A stretch of DNA of 64,000 nt, taken from assembly GCF_009811655.1 (NCBI RefSeq), contig NZ_BGJX01000002.1, positions 124,001 to 188,000 on the forward strand, in the 5' to 3' direction. Shown here piece by piece: positions 48,072 through 56,331 of this stretch (positions within the stretch are counted from its first letter, which is position 1; each line of letters starts with the position of its first letter). The translations under genes were made by a program, and so were the position numbers. The notes under the pieces are model-generated. The model saw nothing but the letters and a program-made list of their open reading frames with translations. It was not told the DNA's origin and searched no databases. This DNA comes from Methylosinus sp. Ce-a6 (GTDB lineage Bacteria; Pseudomonadota; Alphaproteobacteria; Rhizobiales; Beijerinckiaceae).

Positions 48072-49441
48072 GGCGCGGCGCGCGCGTGAGGCGCGGCGCG
48101 CGCGCGCCGCTCGCGCGCGAGGCGCGCCTCCACCTCGCGCTCATATCCGGCGAGTTCGACGCTGATCGTCACCGGATAGGGCGCGGCGCAGGGCGAAAGC
48201 CCCCGCACATCGGCCGGCAGCGCCGCCATGGCCGCGCGCGCATGTTCGCGAATGCGCGAAAGGCTCGGGCAGGGCTCCGATACCTCGCCTGCTCGCATCG
48301 CGGGCTCGAGCAGCGGAACGCCGGAATAGCGCTCGCCCTCGCGCGCCATCACGTCGCGCACGGCGACGCCGTCGTGGAACTGGCGGAATATCTGCTTGCG
48401 GCCGGGCAGGGTGCGCTTGCCGGGCGAGAGCTTCATGCGTCCTTCGCCGGCGAATTCGACGAGCTTGTAGGCGATGTCGAGCGCGGGCGCGTCGGTCGAG
48501 GCCGCCATTTCCGTGCCGACGCCGAAAGCGTCGATGGGCGCGCCGGAGGCGGCGAGGCGCTCGATGCGCGCCTCGTCGAGCCCGCCGCTCGCGACGATCT
48601 CCACTGCGCCGAGCCCGCTCTCGTCCAATATGCGCCGCGCCTGACGCGAGAGCGCGTCGAGATCGCCCGAGTCGAGCCTGATCGCGCGGACGTCGAATTG
48701 ATCGCCCATCTCCTCGGCCAGCGCGGCCACTTCGCGCACGCCCTCCAGCGTGTCGTAAGTGTCGACGAGCAGCGTCGTGCCGGGAAAGATGCGCGCATAG
48801 GCTTCGAATGCGTCGGACTCGGACGGGCAGGCCTCGACGAAACTATGCGCCATGGTTCCGGCGACGGGAATGTCATGCGCTCGGCCGGCCGCGAGATCGG
48901 AGGTCGCGGCGACGCCGGCGATATAGAAGGCGCGCGCGCCTTTCACCGCCGCGTCGAAACCTTGCGCGCGCCGGGCGCCGAAATCGACGATGGCGCGTCC
49001 GCGCGCGGCGAAGACCATGCGCGCCGCCTTGGAGGCGAGAATCGTCTGCAGGCCGATCTGATTGAGAATCAGCGTCTCGACGATCTGCGCCTCGCCGATC
49101 GGCGCTTCGACTTCGAGAATGGGCTCATTGGCGAAGAAGGGCGTGCCCTCGGGCAGCGCGCGAATGTCGCCGGTGAAGCGAAAATGCGCGAGCCAATTGA
49201 GGAAATCCTCCGGAAATTGCCTAAGCGAAGCGAGATAGCGCAAATCGTCTTCCTCATAGCGAAAGGCCTTCAGCTCCTTCAGCAGATCGGCGAGGCCGCA
49301 GGCGAGCAGGAAATTGCGCGACGGCGGCAGGCGCCGCACGAAGAGGCCGAAGGCCGCGCGGCGCTCCGCCAGGCCGAGCTCGAAATAGGCGCGCAGCATG
49401 GCGATCTCATAGAGATCGACGAAGAGAGCAGATGTCGTCAT
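48029..49441 (-). CDS. pncB: Nicotinate phosphoribosyltransferase
   Basis: The 470-residue enzyme makes nicotinate mononucleotide from nicotinate and PRPP, the entry step to NAD. It starts ALFVDLYEIAMLRAYFELGL, and has VEAPIGEAQIVETLILN, the phosphohistidine-type AHSFVEACPSESDAF and SGDLDALSRQARRIL. The SGGLDEARI and FGVGTEMA loops bind PRPP. The final 60 residues are Ala/Arg/Pro-rich low complexity, where the gene overlaps the convergent COG2187 gene. Its ATG overlaps the PRPP synthetase stop (ATGA). Confidence 0.95.
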   Translation of the reverse strand: MTTSALFVDLYEIAMLRAYFELGLAERRAAFGLFVRRLPPSRNFLLACGLADLLKELKAFRYEEDDLRYLASLRQFPEDFLNWLAHFRFTGDIRALPEGTPFFANEPILEVEAPIGEAQIVETLILNQIGLQTILASKAARMVFAARGRAIVDFGARRAQGFDAAVKGARAFYIAGVAATSDLAAGRAHDIPVAGTMAHSFVEACPSESDAFEAYARIFPGTTLLVDTYDTLEGVREVAALAEEMGDQFDVRAIRLDSGDLDALSRQARRILDESGLGAVEIVASGGLDEARIERLAASGAPIDAFGVGTEMAASTDAPALDIAYKLVEFAGEGRMKLSPGKRTLPGRKQIFRQFHDGVAVRDVMAREGERYSGVPLLEPAMRAGEVSEPCPSLSRIREHARAAMAALPADVRGLSPCAAPYPVTISVELAGYEREVEARLARERRARAAPHARAAPQPASARRASASAR

Positions 49442-50952
49442 GGCGCGCCTTTCGGACCAGTCTCGAGCAATTCGTCGATCGAGCCCGCGCCGTGCAGGCG
49501 AGCGATCGCCTCGGCGACGAGCGGCGCGACGCCGATGATGACGAGGCGCCCGCGCAGGCGCTCATGCGCATCGCTCGGCGCGACCGTGTCGGTGACGACG
49601 ATCTCTTCGATCGGCGCCTCGCGCAGCGTCGTTTCCGCGTCGCGCGTGAAGAGGCCATGCGTCGCGGCGAGGAATATGCGCGTCGCGCCATGGGCGCGGC
49701 AGGCGCGCGCCGCGCGCGCCATCGTGCCGCCGCTGCTGATGAGATCGTCGAGAATGACGACGGCGCGGCCGGCGATGTCCCCGGCGAAGATCTCGCCGGT
49801 CACTTCGCCCATGCTGCGATGCTTGTCCATGAAGCCTTTCGCCACCGGCCGCGCGAGCATCGTCTCGAGCCGCTGGCGGAACAATTCGGCGCGCTTCTCG
49901 CCGCCGAGATCGGGCGAGACGACGGCGGCGGGCTCGGCGCCGAGCCGCTGCGCGAAATAGCGTGCGAACAGCGCCTGCGCGTCGAGCGCGACGCTCTCTA
50001 TGCGAAAGGCGTTCTCGAAAGCCGCGATATTATGCGCGTCGACGGTGACGATGCGATCCGCGCCGACCGCTTCCAGAATTTGCGCGACATAGCGCGTCGC
50101 GACCGGATCCTGCGGCTTGGTGCGGCGATCCTTGCGCGCATAGCAGAGGTAGGGCGCGATGGCGGTGACGCGCGCGGCGCCGGCGTCGCGCAGCGCGCCG
50201 ATGAAGAAGACGAGGCGCAAGAGCTTGTCCGCGCCGCTGTCGCCCGCTTCGCCCTCGAGGCTCGCGAGGACATAGGCGTCCTTGCCGCGCACGCCGACGA
50301 GCGGGCGGAGCTTTCGCTCGCCATCCTCGAAACGGCGCTCCTCATGCGGGGCGAGCGGAACGGCGAGCTCGCGCGCCACGCTTTCGCCGAGCGCAAGGCT
50401 CGAGCCGAGCGCGAAGAGGAGGATGCTCTCGTCGCCCTGCGGGCGCGCTTCGCGCGCAGGCGCGGGCGCTTCATAGCGTCGAATGTCGAGCGCGCCGAGC
50501 ACGGCGCCGAGCGCGCCGTCGGCCAGCGCGAGGGGCGCGGCGAGAAGCTCGACGCCGGCGCGGTCGCGGCCTTTTTCGACGAGAGTGAATTCGACGAGCG
50601 CCGGCTCGCCGATCCGCAAGACCTCGTCGAAGAGGCGTCTGAGGCGCACCGCGCCGCGGCGATCGGGCGCCTCGCTCAAGCGCGCGCCCTCGGTCACGGC
50701 GCCGAGCAGCGGGGCGACCGCCTTGGCGCCGATGACAATCTCATAATCGCGCGCGTCAGGAACGGCGCGAAAGGCGAAGCCGCAATTGCGCAGATCGGCG
50801 ACGACGTCGGCGAAAGTCGGCGCGACGCCGCGCCGCGACGCGAGCCAATGCTCGAGCGCATGTCTCGTTTGGGCGCCGATCGGCTGCGGCGCGAAATCGA
50901 GCCGCTCGAAGAGGCGCTTCAAGAAGGGCGGCGTCTCGGCCAGGGTCGTCAT
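49438..50952 (-). CDS. PRPP synthetase with N-terminal PAS-like domain
   Basis: The 504-residue protein has a C-terminal ribose-phosphate pyrophosphokinase (about 177-504): YARKDRR (271-277), TVDAHN (303-308), SPDLGGEKRA (346-355) and the PRPP motif LDDLISSGGT (401-410). The N-terminal 160 residues resemble a PAS_5-type sensor domain (HALEHWLASRRGVAPTFADV, RLRRLFDEVLRIGEPALVEF and ELLAAPLALADG). It is joined by a Pro/Ala linker. Known PRPP synthetases are about 310 residues and lack this domain. It is coupled to pncB (ATGA overlap), so it likely supplies PRPP for NAD synthesis. Confidence 0.9.
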   Translation of the reverse strand: MTTLAETPPFLKRLFERLDFAPQPIGAQTRHALEHWLASRRGVAPTFADVVADLRNCGFAFRAVPDARDYEIVIGAKAVAPLLGAVTEGARLSEAPDRRGAVRLRRLFDEVLRIGEPALVEFTLVEKGRDRAGVELLAAPLALADGALGAVLGALDIRRYEAPAPAREARPQGDESILLFALGSSLALGESVARELAVPLAPHEERRFEDGERKLRPLVGVRGKDAYVLASLEGEAGDSGADKLLRLVFFIGALRDAGAARVTAIAPYLCYARKDRRTKPQDPVATRYVAQILEAVGADRIVTVDAHNIAAFENAFRIESVALDAQALFARYFAQRLGAEPAAVVSPDLGGEKRAELFRQRLETMLARPVAKGFMDKHRSMGEVTGEIFAGDIAGRAVVILDDLISSGGTMARAARACRAHGATRIFLAATHGLFTRDAETTLREAPIEEIVVTDTVAPSDAHERLRGRLVIIGVAPLVAEAIARLHGAGSIDELLETGPKGAP

Positions 50953-50983
50953 GGGCGCCTCTTCGAAGACGAGGAGATGGCCT

Positions 50984-51631
50984 TCAGCTCCGCTCGCGGT
51001 CCAATTTCTCGGCGAACCACTTCGCCGCCGCCGCGACGACCTGCTCCAGAGTTCCAGGCTCCTCGAACAAATGTGTCGCCCCCGGCGTCACGTCGAGGCG
51101 CGCGTCGGGCAGGCGGCGCAGCGCGATGCGATTGAGATTAAGGACTTCGAAATCGAGGCCGCCGACGATGAGCAATGTCGGCGCGCGAACGCGCGTGAGC
51201 GCATCGCCGGCGAGATCGGGCCGGCCGCCGCGCGAGACGATGGCGCGCACGCGTCGGGGCCGCTCCGCCGCCGCGACGAGCGCCGCCGCCGCGCCCGTGC
51301 TCGCGCCGAAGAGGCCGATCGGTAATTCGCCGAGCGCAGGCTCGGCCGCAGCCCAGTCGATCGCCTCGACGACGCGCCCGGCGAGCAGAGGAATGTCGAA
51401 GACATTGCGGCGATCCTGCGCCTCCTCTTCGGTCAGGAGATCCATCAGCAGCGTGGCGAGGCCTTTCTCGCGCAGCGCGGCGGCGACGAAGCCATTGCGC
51501 GGGCTGAAACGCGACGAGCCCGAGCCATGCGCGAAGATCACCAGCCCGCGCGCATCCTGCGGAATGGCGAGGGAGGCGCCGAGGCCGCGCGGGCCGACGG
51601 CGACCTCGAATTCTGCGACCGGCTCGGCCAT
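50984..51631 (-). CDS. Alpha/beta hydrolase (dienelactone-hydrolase-like)
   Basis: The 215-residue protein has the alpha/beta-hydrolase layout: VIFAHGSGSSRFSPRNGFVA (oxyanion HG), the nucleophile Ser in LFGASTGAAAAL, the acidic residue in LLIVGGLDFEV and the catalytic His in PGATHLFEE. It lacks a signal peptide. In other bacteria such hydrolases are often fused or adjacent to phosphoribosyltransferases of the kind found here at 52386. It lies 31 bases upstream of the PRPP synthetase on the same strand. Confidence 0.92.
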   Translation of the reverse strand: MAEPVAEFEVAVGPRGLGASLAIPQDARGLVIFAHGSGSSRFSPRNGFVAAALREKGLATLLMDLLTEEEAQDRRNVFDIPLLAGRVVEAIDWAAAEPALGELPIGLFGASTGAAAALVAAAERPRRVRAIVSRGGRPDLAGDALTRVRAPTLLIVGGLDFEVLNLNRIALRRLPDARLDVTPGATHLFEEPGTLEQVVAAAAKWFAEKLDRERS

Positions 51632-51743
51632 GGCCTTTCCCGTAACGTCGCCGCGCTGCGCGCCCCCGCGCCCGCCCTATATCTAATCACCTCGCCGTCG
51701 TTAGGCGGCAAAAAATTCGCGTTGCGAGAAGGGAGGCTCGGCC

Positions 51744-52310
51744 ATGCAGACGGCGCCGGAAATCGACTTCCAGGGCATGGAGGCTTCGCCGCAGGCGCAG
51801 GCGCGCATCTTGCGCCATATAGACGAGCTCGAGACGCGCTTTGGCCGCGTCACCGCCTGCCGCGTCGTCGTCAAGGCGCCGAGCGCGCGTCATCAGACCG
51901 GCGGGCAATATGAGATCAATATTCGCCTCGCCCTGCCGGACGGACGCGAGGCGATCGTCGAGCGCACGCCGCCGCAGGACGAGCGCTACCAGGATTTCGA
52001 CTTCGCGCTCAACGACGCCTTCAAGCGCGCGCGGCGGCGGCTGCAGGATCAGGCGCGGCGCCTCGAGGGACATGTGAAGCAGCACGCCGAACCGGCGACC
52101 GGCGTGGTGCGGCGGCTGATGCGCGAGGACGGCTATGGATTTCTCGAAGGCGAGAACGGCCGTGAGCTCTATTTTCACCGCAATAGCGTCGAGGGGGGCG
52201 GGTTCGAGGCGCTCGAGCCCGGCGATCGCGTGCGCTATGCCGCCGAAGACGGCGAGGAAGGTCCGCAGGCGAGCGCTGTGCAGCCGCTCGGGGAGCGCGC
52301 GCCATCGTGA
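51744..52310 (+). CDS. HPF/RaiA-cold-shock domain fusion
   Basis: The 188-residue protein joins an HPF/RaiA-type ribosome hibernation domain (about 8-100: QAQARILRHIDELETRFG, NIRLALPDGREAIVE, ALNDAFKRARRRLQDQARRL) to a cold-shock domain (about 116-180: GVVRRLMREDGYGFLEGENG with RNP motif GYGFL and ELYFHRNSVE). Both parts bind rRNA or RNA, so it probably acts on ribosomes or translation under stress. It lies in the stress island, with a phosphoribosyltransferase downstream. Confidence 0.9.
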   Translation: MQTAPEIDFQGMEASPQAQARILRHIDELETRFGRVTACRVVVKAPSARHQTGGQYEINIRLALPDGREAIVERTPPQDERYQDFDFALNDAFKRARRRLQDQARRLEGHVKQHAEPATGVVRRLMREDGYGFLEGENGRELYFHRNSVEGGGFEALEPGDRVRYAAEDGEEGPQASAVQPLGERAPS

Positions 52311-52385
52311 GCCCGCGCGCCTCGCATTCGCGGCGCGACCGCCTATATCGAGGGCGTCGCTATTGCGCGTCGGAGTTGGGGCGCC

Positions 52386-53033
52386 ATGCCTTTTCGTGAC
52401 CGCGATGACGCCGGCCGCCGTCTCGCCGAGGCGCTCGTCGTCCATGCCGGCGAGCCTGCGGTCGTCTATGCGCTGCCGCGCGGCGGCGTTCCCGTCGCGG
52501 CGCATATCGCCGAGCGGCTGCACGCGCCGCTCGATCTCGTGCTCGTGCGCAAGATCGGCGTTCCCTATCAGCCCGAGCTCGCCATGGGCGCGCTCGCCGA
52601 CGGCGGCGCTCCGATCATCATCCGCAACGAGGATGTGATCCAGGCGGCGGAAGTGACCGAGTCGGTCTTTCAGGCCGTCTGCGCGCGCGAGCGGGCGGAG
52701 ATCGAGCGGCGGCGCAAGCTCTATCTCGGCGGCAGGGCGCGGCCCGATCCCGCGGGCAGGCTCGCCATCGTCGTGGACGACGGCGTCGCGACCGGGGCGA
52801 CGACGCGGGCGGCGCTGCGCGCCGTCAGGAACCTGCGTCCGGCCAAGCTCATTCTCGCCGTCCCCGTCGCGCCGACCGACGCGCTGGAGCTATTGCGCGG
52901 GGAGACGGACGAGCTCATCTGTCTAGAGGATTATCGAAGTTTCGGCGCGATCGGTTTTTTCTACGAGGATTTTCGCCAGATCGACGACGACGAGGTGATC
53001 GCGATCCTCGATCGCTTCGCGCCGCGATCGTGA
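52386..53033 (+). CDS. Predicted phosphoribosyltransferase
   Basis: The 215-residue protein is a type I PRTase: VYALPRGGVPVAAHIAERL, VLVRKIGVPYQPELAMGAL and the PRPP motif VVDDGVATGATTRAA (129-143). The substrate base is unknown; similar proteins are often next to alpha/beta hydrolases and in stress clusters. RBS GGGGC is weak. It is 12 bases upstream of the alanine dehydrogenase gene, suggesting one transcript with it. Confidence 0.92.
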   Translation: MPFRDRDDAGRRLAEALVVHAGEPAVVYALPRGGVPVAAHIAERLHAPLDLVLVRKIGVPYQPELAMGALADGGAPIIIRNEDVIQAAEVTESVFQAVCARERAEIERRRKLYLGGRARPDPAGRLAIVVDDGVATGATTRAALRAVRNLRPAKLILAVPVAPTDALELLRGETDELICLEDYRSFGAIGFFYEDFRQIDDDEVIAILDRFAPRS

Positions 53034-53045
53034 CCGGAGGCTGCC

Positions 53046-54161
53046 ATGCGCGTCGGCGCGCCCAAGGAAATCAAGGACAATGAATTTCGCGTGGCGCTGA
53101 CGCCGGCCGGCGTCTATGAGCTCGCGCAGCGCGGCCATCTGGTGATGGTGGAGAGCGGCGCAGGCGTCGGAGCGGGCATGTCCGACGACGATTATCGGAC
53201 CGCCGGCGCCGCGATCGTCGAAGGGCCGGAGCCGATCTTTTCCTCCGCCGATCTCGTCGTGAAGGTGAAGGAGCCGCAGGCCGAGGAGCGCGAGCGATTG
53301 CGGCCGGGACAGATCCTCTTCGCTTATCTGCATCTCGCCGCCGACCGTCGCCAAGCGCTGGACCTCATGCGCTCCGGCGCGATCTGCGTCGCCTATGAGA
53401 CGGTGACGTCGCCATTCGGCGGCCTGCCGCTGCTCGCGCCCATGTCGGAGATCGCCGGGCGCCTCGCCCCGCAAGCAGGCGCGCGATGCCTGGAAAAATC
53501 CATGGGCGGGCGCGGCGTGCTGCTCTCCGGCGCGCCGGGCGTGCCGCCGGCCGAGGTGCTGATCCTGGGGGCGGGCGCGGTGGGAACGCAGGCGACGATG
53601 ATCGCGCTCGGCATGGGCGCGAGCGTCACCGTCGCCGATCACGGCGCCGAGCCGTTGCGTCGCCTCTCCGCACGTTTCGGCAATGCGGCGCGCACGATCT
53701 TCTCGACGCCGACGGCCATCGCCGAGCTCGTCCGCCGCGCCGATCTCGTCATCGGCGCCGCGCTCATTCCGGGCGCCGCCGCGCCCAAGCTCGTCAGCCG
53801 CGGCATGGTCGCCGGCATGAAGCCGGGCTCGGTCATCGTCGATGTGGCGATCGATCAAGGCGGCTGCTGCGAGACGTCGCATCCGACGACGCATAGCGAT
53901 CCGACCTATGTCGTCGACAGCGTCGTTCATTATTGCGTGACCAATATGCCGGGCGCCGTGCCGCGCACCTCCACATTCGCGCTCGCCAGCGCGATTCTGC
54001 CTTTCGTGCTGGCGCTCGCCGACAAAGGGCTCGGCGCGTTGCGGGAGGATCCGCATCTTGCCGCCGGCCTCACGGTCGCGCGCGGGGAGATCGTCAACGC
54101 ATCCGTCGCCACGGCGCTCGGCCTTCCCGTTGCGCCGGCGGAGAGGGCCTCGAGAGTTTGA
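53046..54161 (+). CDS. ald: Alanine dehydrogenase
   Basis: The 371-residue NAD enzyme interconverts L-alanine and pyruvate plus ammonia. It starts MRVGAPKEIKDNEFRVALTP, has substrate residues in VKVKEPQAEE and LFAYLHLAAD, the NAD fold VLILGAGAVGTQATMIALGM and VIVDVAIDQGGCCETSHPTT. The C-terminus has PRTSTFALASAILPF. Length is normal. In starvation or hypoxia it can reoxidise NADH. It follows the phosphoribosyltransferase by 12 bases. Confidence 0.97.
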   Translation: MRVGAPKEIKDNEFRVALTPAGVYELAQRGHLVMVESGAGVGAGMSDDDYRTAGAAIVEGPEPIFSSADLVVKVKEPQAEERERLRPGQILFAYLHLAADRRQALDLMRSGAICVAYETVTSPFGGLPLLAPMSEIAGRLAPQAGARCLEKSMGGRGVLLSGAPGVPPAEVLILGAGAVGTQATMIALGMGASVTVADHGAEPLRRLSARFGNAARTIFSTPTAIAELVRRADLVIGAALIPGAAAPKLVSRGMVAGMKPGSVIVDVAIDQGGCCETSHPTTHSDPTYVVDSVVHYCVTNMPGAVPRTSTFALASAILPFVLALADKGLGALREDPHLAAGLTVARGEIVNASVATALGLPVAPAERASRV

Positions 54162-54183
54162 ACAAGCGAGAAGGAGCGCGCCC

Positions 54184-54645
54184 ATGCGCCTGCAATCGAC
54201 CGCCTTCGCCGAGGGAGCGGAAATTCCTCGGAAATATACATGCGACGGCGAGAATGTATCGCCGCCATTGCAATGGAGCGGCGCGCCGGCGCAGACGAAG
54301 AGCTTCGCTCTGCTCTGCGACGATCCAGACGCGCCGGCGGGCGTCTGGCGCCACTGGGCGGTCTATGATCTCTCGCCCGACGGCTCGGGACTGCCCGAGG
54401 GCGCGGGACGGCCCGGGCCGCAACGCGGCTTCTCGCAGGGGATCAACGATTTCGATCGCTCGGGCTATGGCGGGCCATGCCCGCCGCCGCGCCATGGCGT
54501 CCACCACTATCGGTTCCGCCTGCTGGCGCTGTCGACCTCGACGCTCGCCGTCCCGCGCAAGGAGCCGACCTGCCTCGAGGTGGAGCGCGCCGCGACCGAC
54601 GTTAGGCTCGAGGAGACCATCCTCGTCGGGACCTATCGGCGCTGA
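54184..54645 (+). CDS. YbhB/YbcL (PEBP-like) protein
   Basis: The 153-residue phosphatidylethanolamine-binding-protein-like protein has YTCDGENVSPPLQW, LCDDPDAPAGVWRHWAVYDL, the long loop NDFDRSGYGGPCPPPRHGVH and HYRFRLLALSTS. Family proteins bind small anionic ligands; bacterial roles are unknown. It lies 22 bases after ald with AGAAGGAG upstream of the ATG, so it is probably the last gene of the phosphoribosyltransferase-ald operon. A 62-base tandem repeat follows directly. Confidence 0.9.
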   Translation: MRLQSTAFAEGAEIPRKYTCDGENVSPPLQWSGAPAQTKSFALLCDDPDAPAGVWRHWAVYDLSPDGSGLPEGAGRPGPQRGFSQGINDFDRSGYGGPCPPPRHGVHHYRFRLLALSTSTLAVPRKEPTCLEVERAATDVRLEETILVGTYRR

Positions 54646-54649
54646 TCCC

Positions 54650-54773
54650 CGGCTTTTGTCTCGACGCGTTTCCAACGCCGAACCGGCGTCCACTTCGGCT
54701 GGAAACGCTCTCGGCTTTTGTCTCGACGCGTTTCCAACGCCGAACCGGCGTCCACTTCGGCTGGAAACGCTTT
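54650..54773. repeat. Tandem duplication of family A core (62-bp period)
   Basis: Two almost identical 62-base copies, at 54650 and 54712, each read CGGCTTTTGTCTCGACGCG, TTTCCAACGCCGAACC, GGCGTCCACTTCGG and CTGGAAACGCT. The same 62-base spacing appears at 61491 and 61553. It separates the YbhB gene from lptA. Confidence 0.88.
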
Positions 54774-54833
54774 CGCCGCGCCGCAAGCGCCGCTCGATCG
54801 GCGGCGCTCTTCGCCGCCGGAGAACGCCGGCTG

Positions 54834-55403
54834 CTACTTCTCGCCTTTTTCTTTCTTGTCGCCCTTCGCCTCGCTCGGCGTGAAGACGCTGCGCACCCGC
54901 TGGCCGGGCTTTTCGAGCACGGTCGCCTGGCCGGTCGCGGTGTCGTAGACGAGCTTCTCGCCCTTCACGACGCTGTCGCCCTGTGTGAGCGTCACATTGC
55001 CGACGAGATAGACCTTGCTCTCGCCGCGGTCGTAGCTCGCGCGGTCGCCGGCGCCGATCTGATCCTTGGAGACGAGCGTCACCGGCCCTTCGGCGTCGAT
55101 GTGGCGGACGCGATCGCTGCCGCCATTGCTCTCCTGGGCCTGCTGGCCCTTGTCGAGGAAGAGGATGAGGCGCGAGGCCTTCAGAGTCGAAGGCCCGTTC
55201 ACCACGACGACGCCGCCGGAATAGACGAGCTTCTGCTCTTTGTCGAAATAATCGAGCTTGCCGGCGTCTATGTCGATGGGGTCCTTGGCGCTCGCGCCGG
55301 GGAGCACGCCGCCGGAGCGCCCTTTGGCGGCGAGCGGCGCGACGGCCAGAGCCGCGGCCAGAGCGAGAGAAACGCCGAGGAAAGAGCGATGAGAGAGTTT
55401 CAT
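54834..55403 (-). CDS. lptA: LPS export protein LptA
   Basis: The 189-residue periplasmic protein forms the LPS-transport bridge. A signal peptide (FLGVSLALAAALAVAPLAA) is followed by an OstA domain: PIDIDAGKLDYFDKEQKLVY, GGVVVVNGPSTLKASRLI and VYLVGNVTLTQGDSVVKG, then LVYDTATGQATV. The tail is Lys/Glu-rich. Its ATG overlaps the lptC stop (ATGA). In most alphaproteobacteria lptB and rpoN follow; here a tandem repeat and an unrelated convergent gene follow instead. Confidence 0.93.
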   Translation of the reverse strand: MKLSHRSFLGVSLALAAALAVAPLAAKGRSGGVLPGASAKDPIDIDAGKLDYFDKEQKLVYSGGVVVVNGPSTLKASRLILFLDKGQQAQESNGGSDRVRHIDAEGPVTLVSKDQIGAGDRASYDRGESKVYLVGNVTLTQGDSVVKGEKLVYDTATGQATVLEKPGQRVRSVFTPSEAKGDKKEKGEK

Positions 55404-56101
55404 TGAGGCGATCCTTGCGCCGCGCCGGCCTTCTCGTCGTCGTCGCCGGGCAGCGTCGTATGCACCGCGCCGGAAAAAGTCGCGCGCCGCTCGTTCTGCG
55501 AGAATTCGACCGATTGCGCCGTCACCACCGATCTGTCCAGCGTCAGCCTGGTCGCATGATCCGAGGTGACGATATTGCCACGAAAATCGATCGCCGCCGC
55601 CTCGGTGCGCAGATCATAATGCTTGCCGTCATAGACATGGGCGCCGCCCGAGAGATCGGCGCGATCGTTCTTGGCGTCATAGACGCCTTTTTCCGCCGTC
55701 AGCACGACATTCGACTCATTGTCGCTCTGGATATGCACCTCGAGCTGCTCGAGCTCGAACACATCGGGCTTGGCGATATCCTGTATGCCGACGCGGGCGC
55801 GCAGCTCATAGGGGCGGCCGTCCTTGCGATAGCCGACGAGCTTGGGGGTCTCTATGGTGATGCGCGTGCCTTGCATGGCGATGCGCGCGAAGCGCAGATC
55901 GGCCGGCAGGAAGCGCAGGGAATGCAAGGCGACGCCGATCGCCACGGTAGCGAGTATCGCCCCGCTGCCCCACAGCAGCCAGCGCCGCAGCCGGGCGACG
56001 CGCAAGGAATGGCGCCGGGCCTGCGGAATCGCGACGCGGCGCGGCGTGAAGATGGAGGCGAGCCGATCGCGTCTATCGCTCGGCGGCGAGGCGTCGTTCA
56101 T
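55400..56101 (-). CDS. lptC: LPS export protein LptC
   Basis: The 233-residue inner-membrane-anchored protein has one membrane segment (about 44-64) and a periplasmic LptC (YrbK) domain: FARIAMQGTRITIETPKLVGY then RKDGRPYELRA and NVVLTAEKGVYDAKNDRADL. The start at MNDASPPSD is chosen because the longer frame reads through the family C repeat. It works with LptA and the LptBFG ABC transporter. It lies downstream of the RNase D gene, as commonly seen in alphaproteobacteria. Confidence 0.9.
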   Translation of the reverse strand: MNDASPPSDRRDRLASIFTPRRVAIPQARRHSLRVARLRRWLLWGSGAILATVAIGVALHSLRFLPADLRFARIAMQGTRITIETPKLVGYRKDGRPYELRARVGIQDIAKPDVFELEQLEVHIQSDNESNVVLTAEKGVYDAKNDRADLSGGAHVYDGKHYDLRTEAAAIDFRGNIVTSDHATRLTLDRSVVTAQSVEFSQNERRATFSGAVHTTLPGDDDEKAGAAQGSPQ

Positions 56102-56211
56102 CCGGTCCCTGCTCGAGAACGCCCGCGAGATAACGCCGGCCGAATGGCGAATTCGTGGCGTCATATCGTTTCCGTGTGATCGCTTCGCTCGAAGAAGCGA
56201 GATCGCCCCGT

Positions 56212-56293
56212 CCGTCATTGCGAGCGAAGCGAAGCAATCCAGCGCCGTGGGGCGGCTGAAGGATTGCTTCGTCGCTCCGCTCCTCGCAATGAC
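56212..56293. repeat. REP-like intergenic repeat, family C
   Basis: CCGTCATTGCGAGCGAAGCG, AAGCAATCCAGCGCCGTGGG, GGATTGCTTCGTCGCTCCGC and TCCTCGCAATGACG form the best-preserved palindrome of the family. It lies between the RNase D and lptC genes. Confidence 0.87.
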
Positions 56294-56331
56294 GACCATG
56301 CGGAACGCGAAGCATTCACGCGGAAACCCTA

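Noticed and set aside
47258..49960. 900-codon plus-strand frame across the COG2187, pncB and PRPP synthetase genes
   Set aside because: It overlaps three well-supported genes in other frames and reads as low-complexity Arg/Ala.
54650..54773. CRISPR-like tandem repeats
   Set aside because: Only two adjacent 62-base copies without unique spacers and no cas genes.
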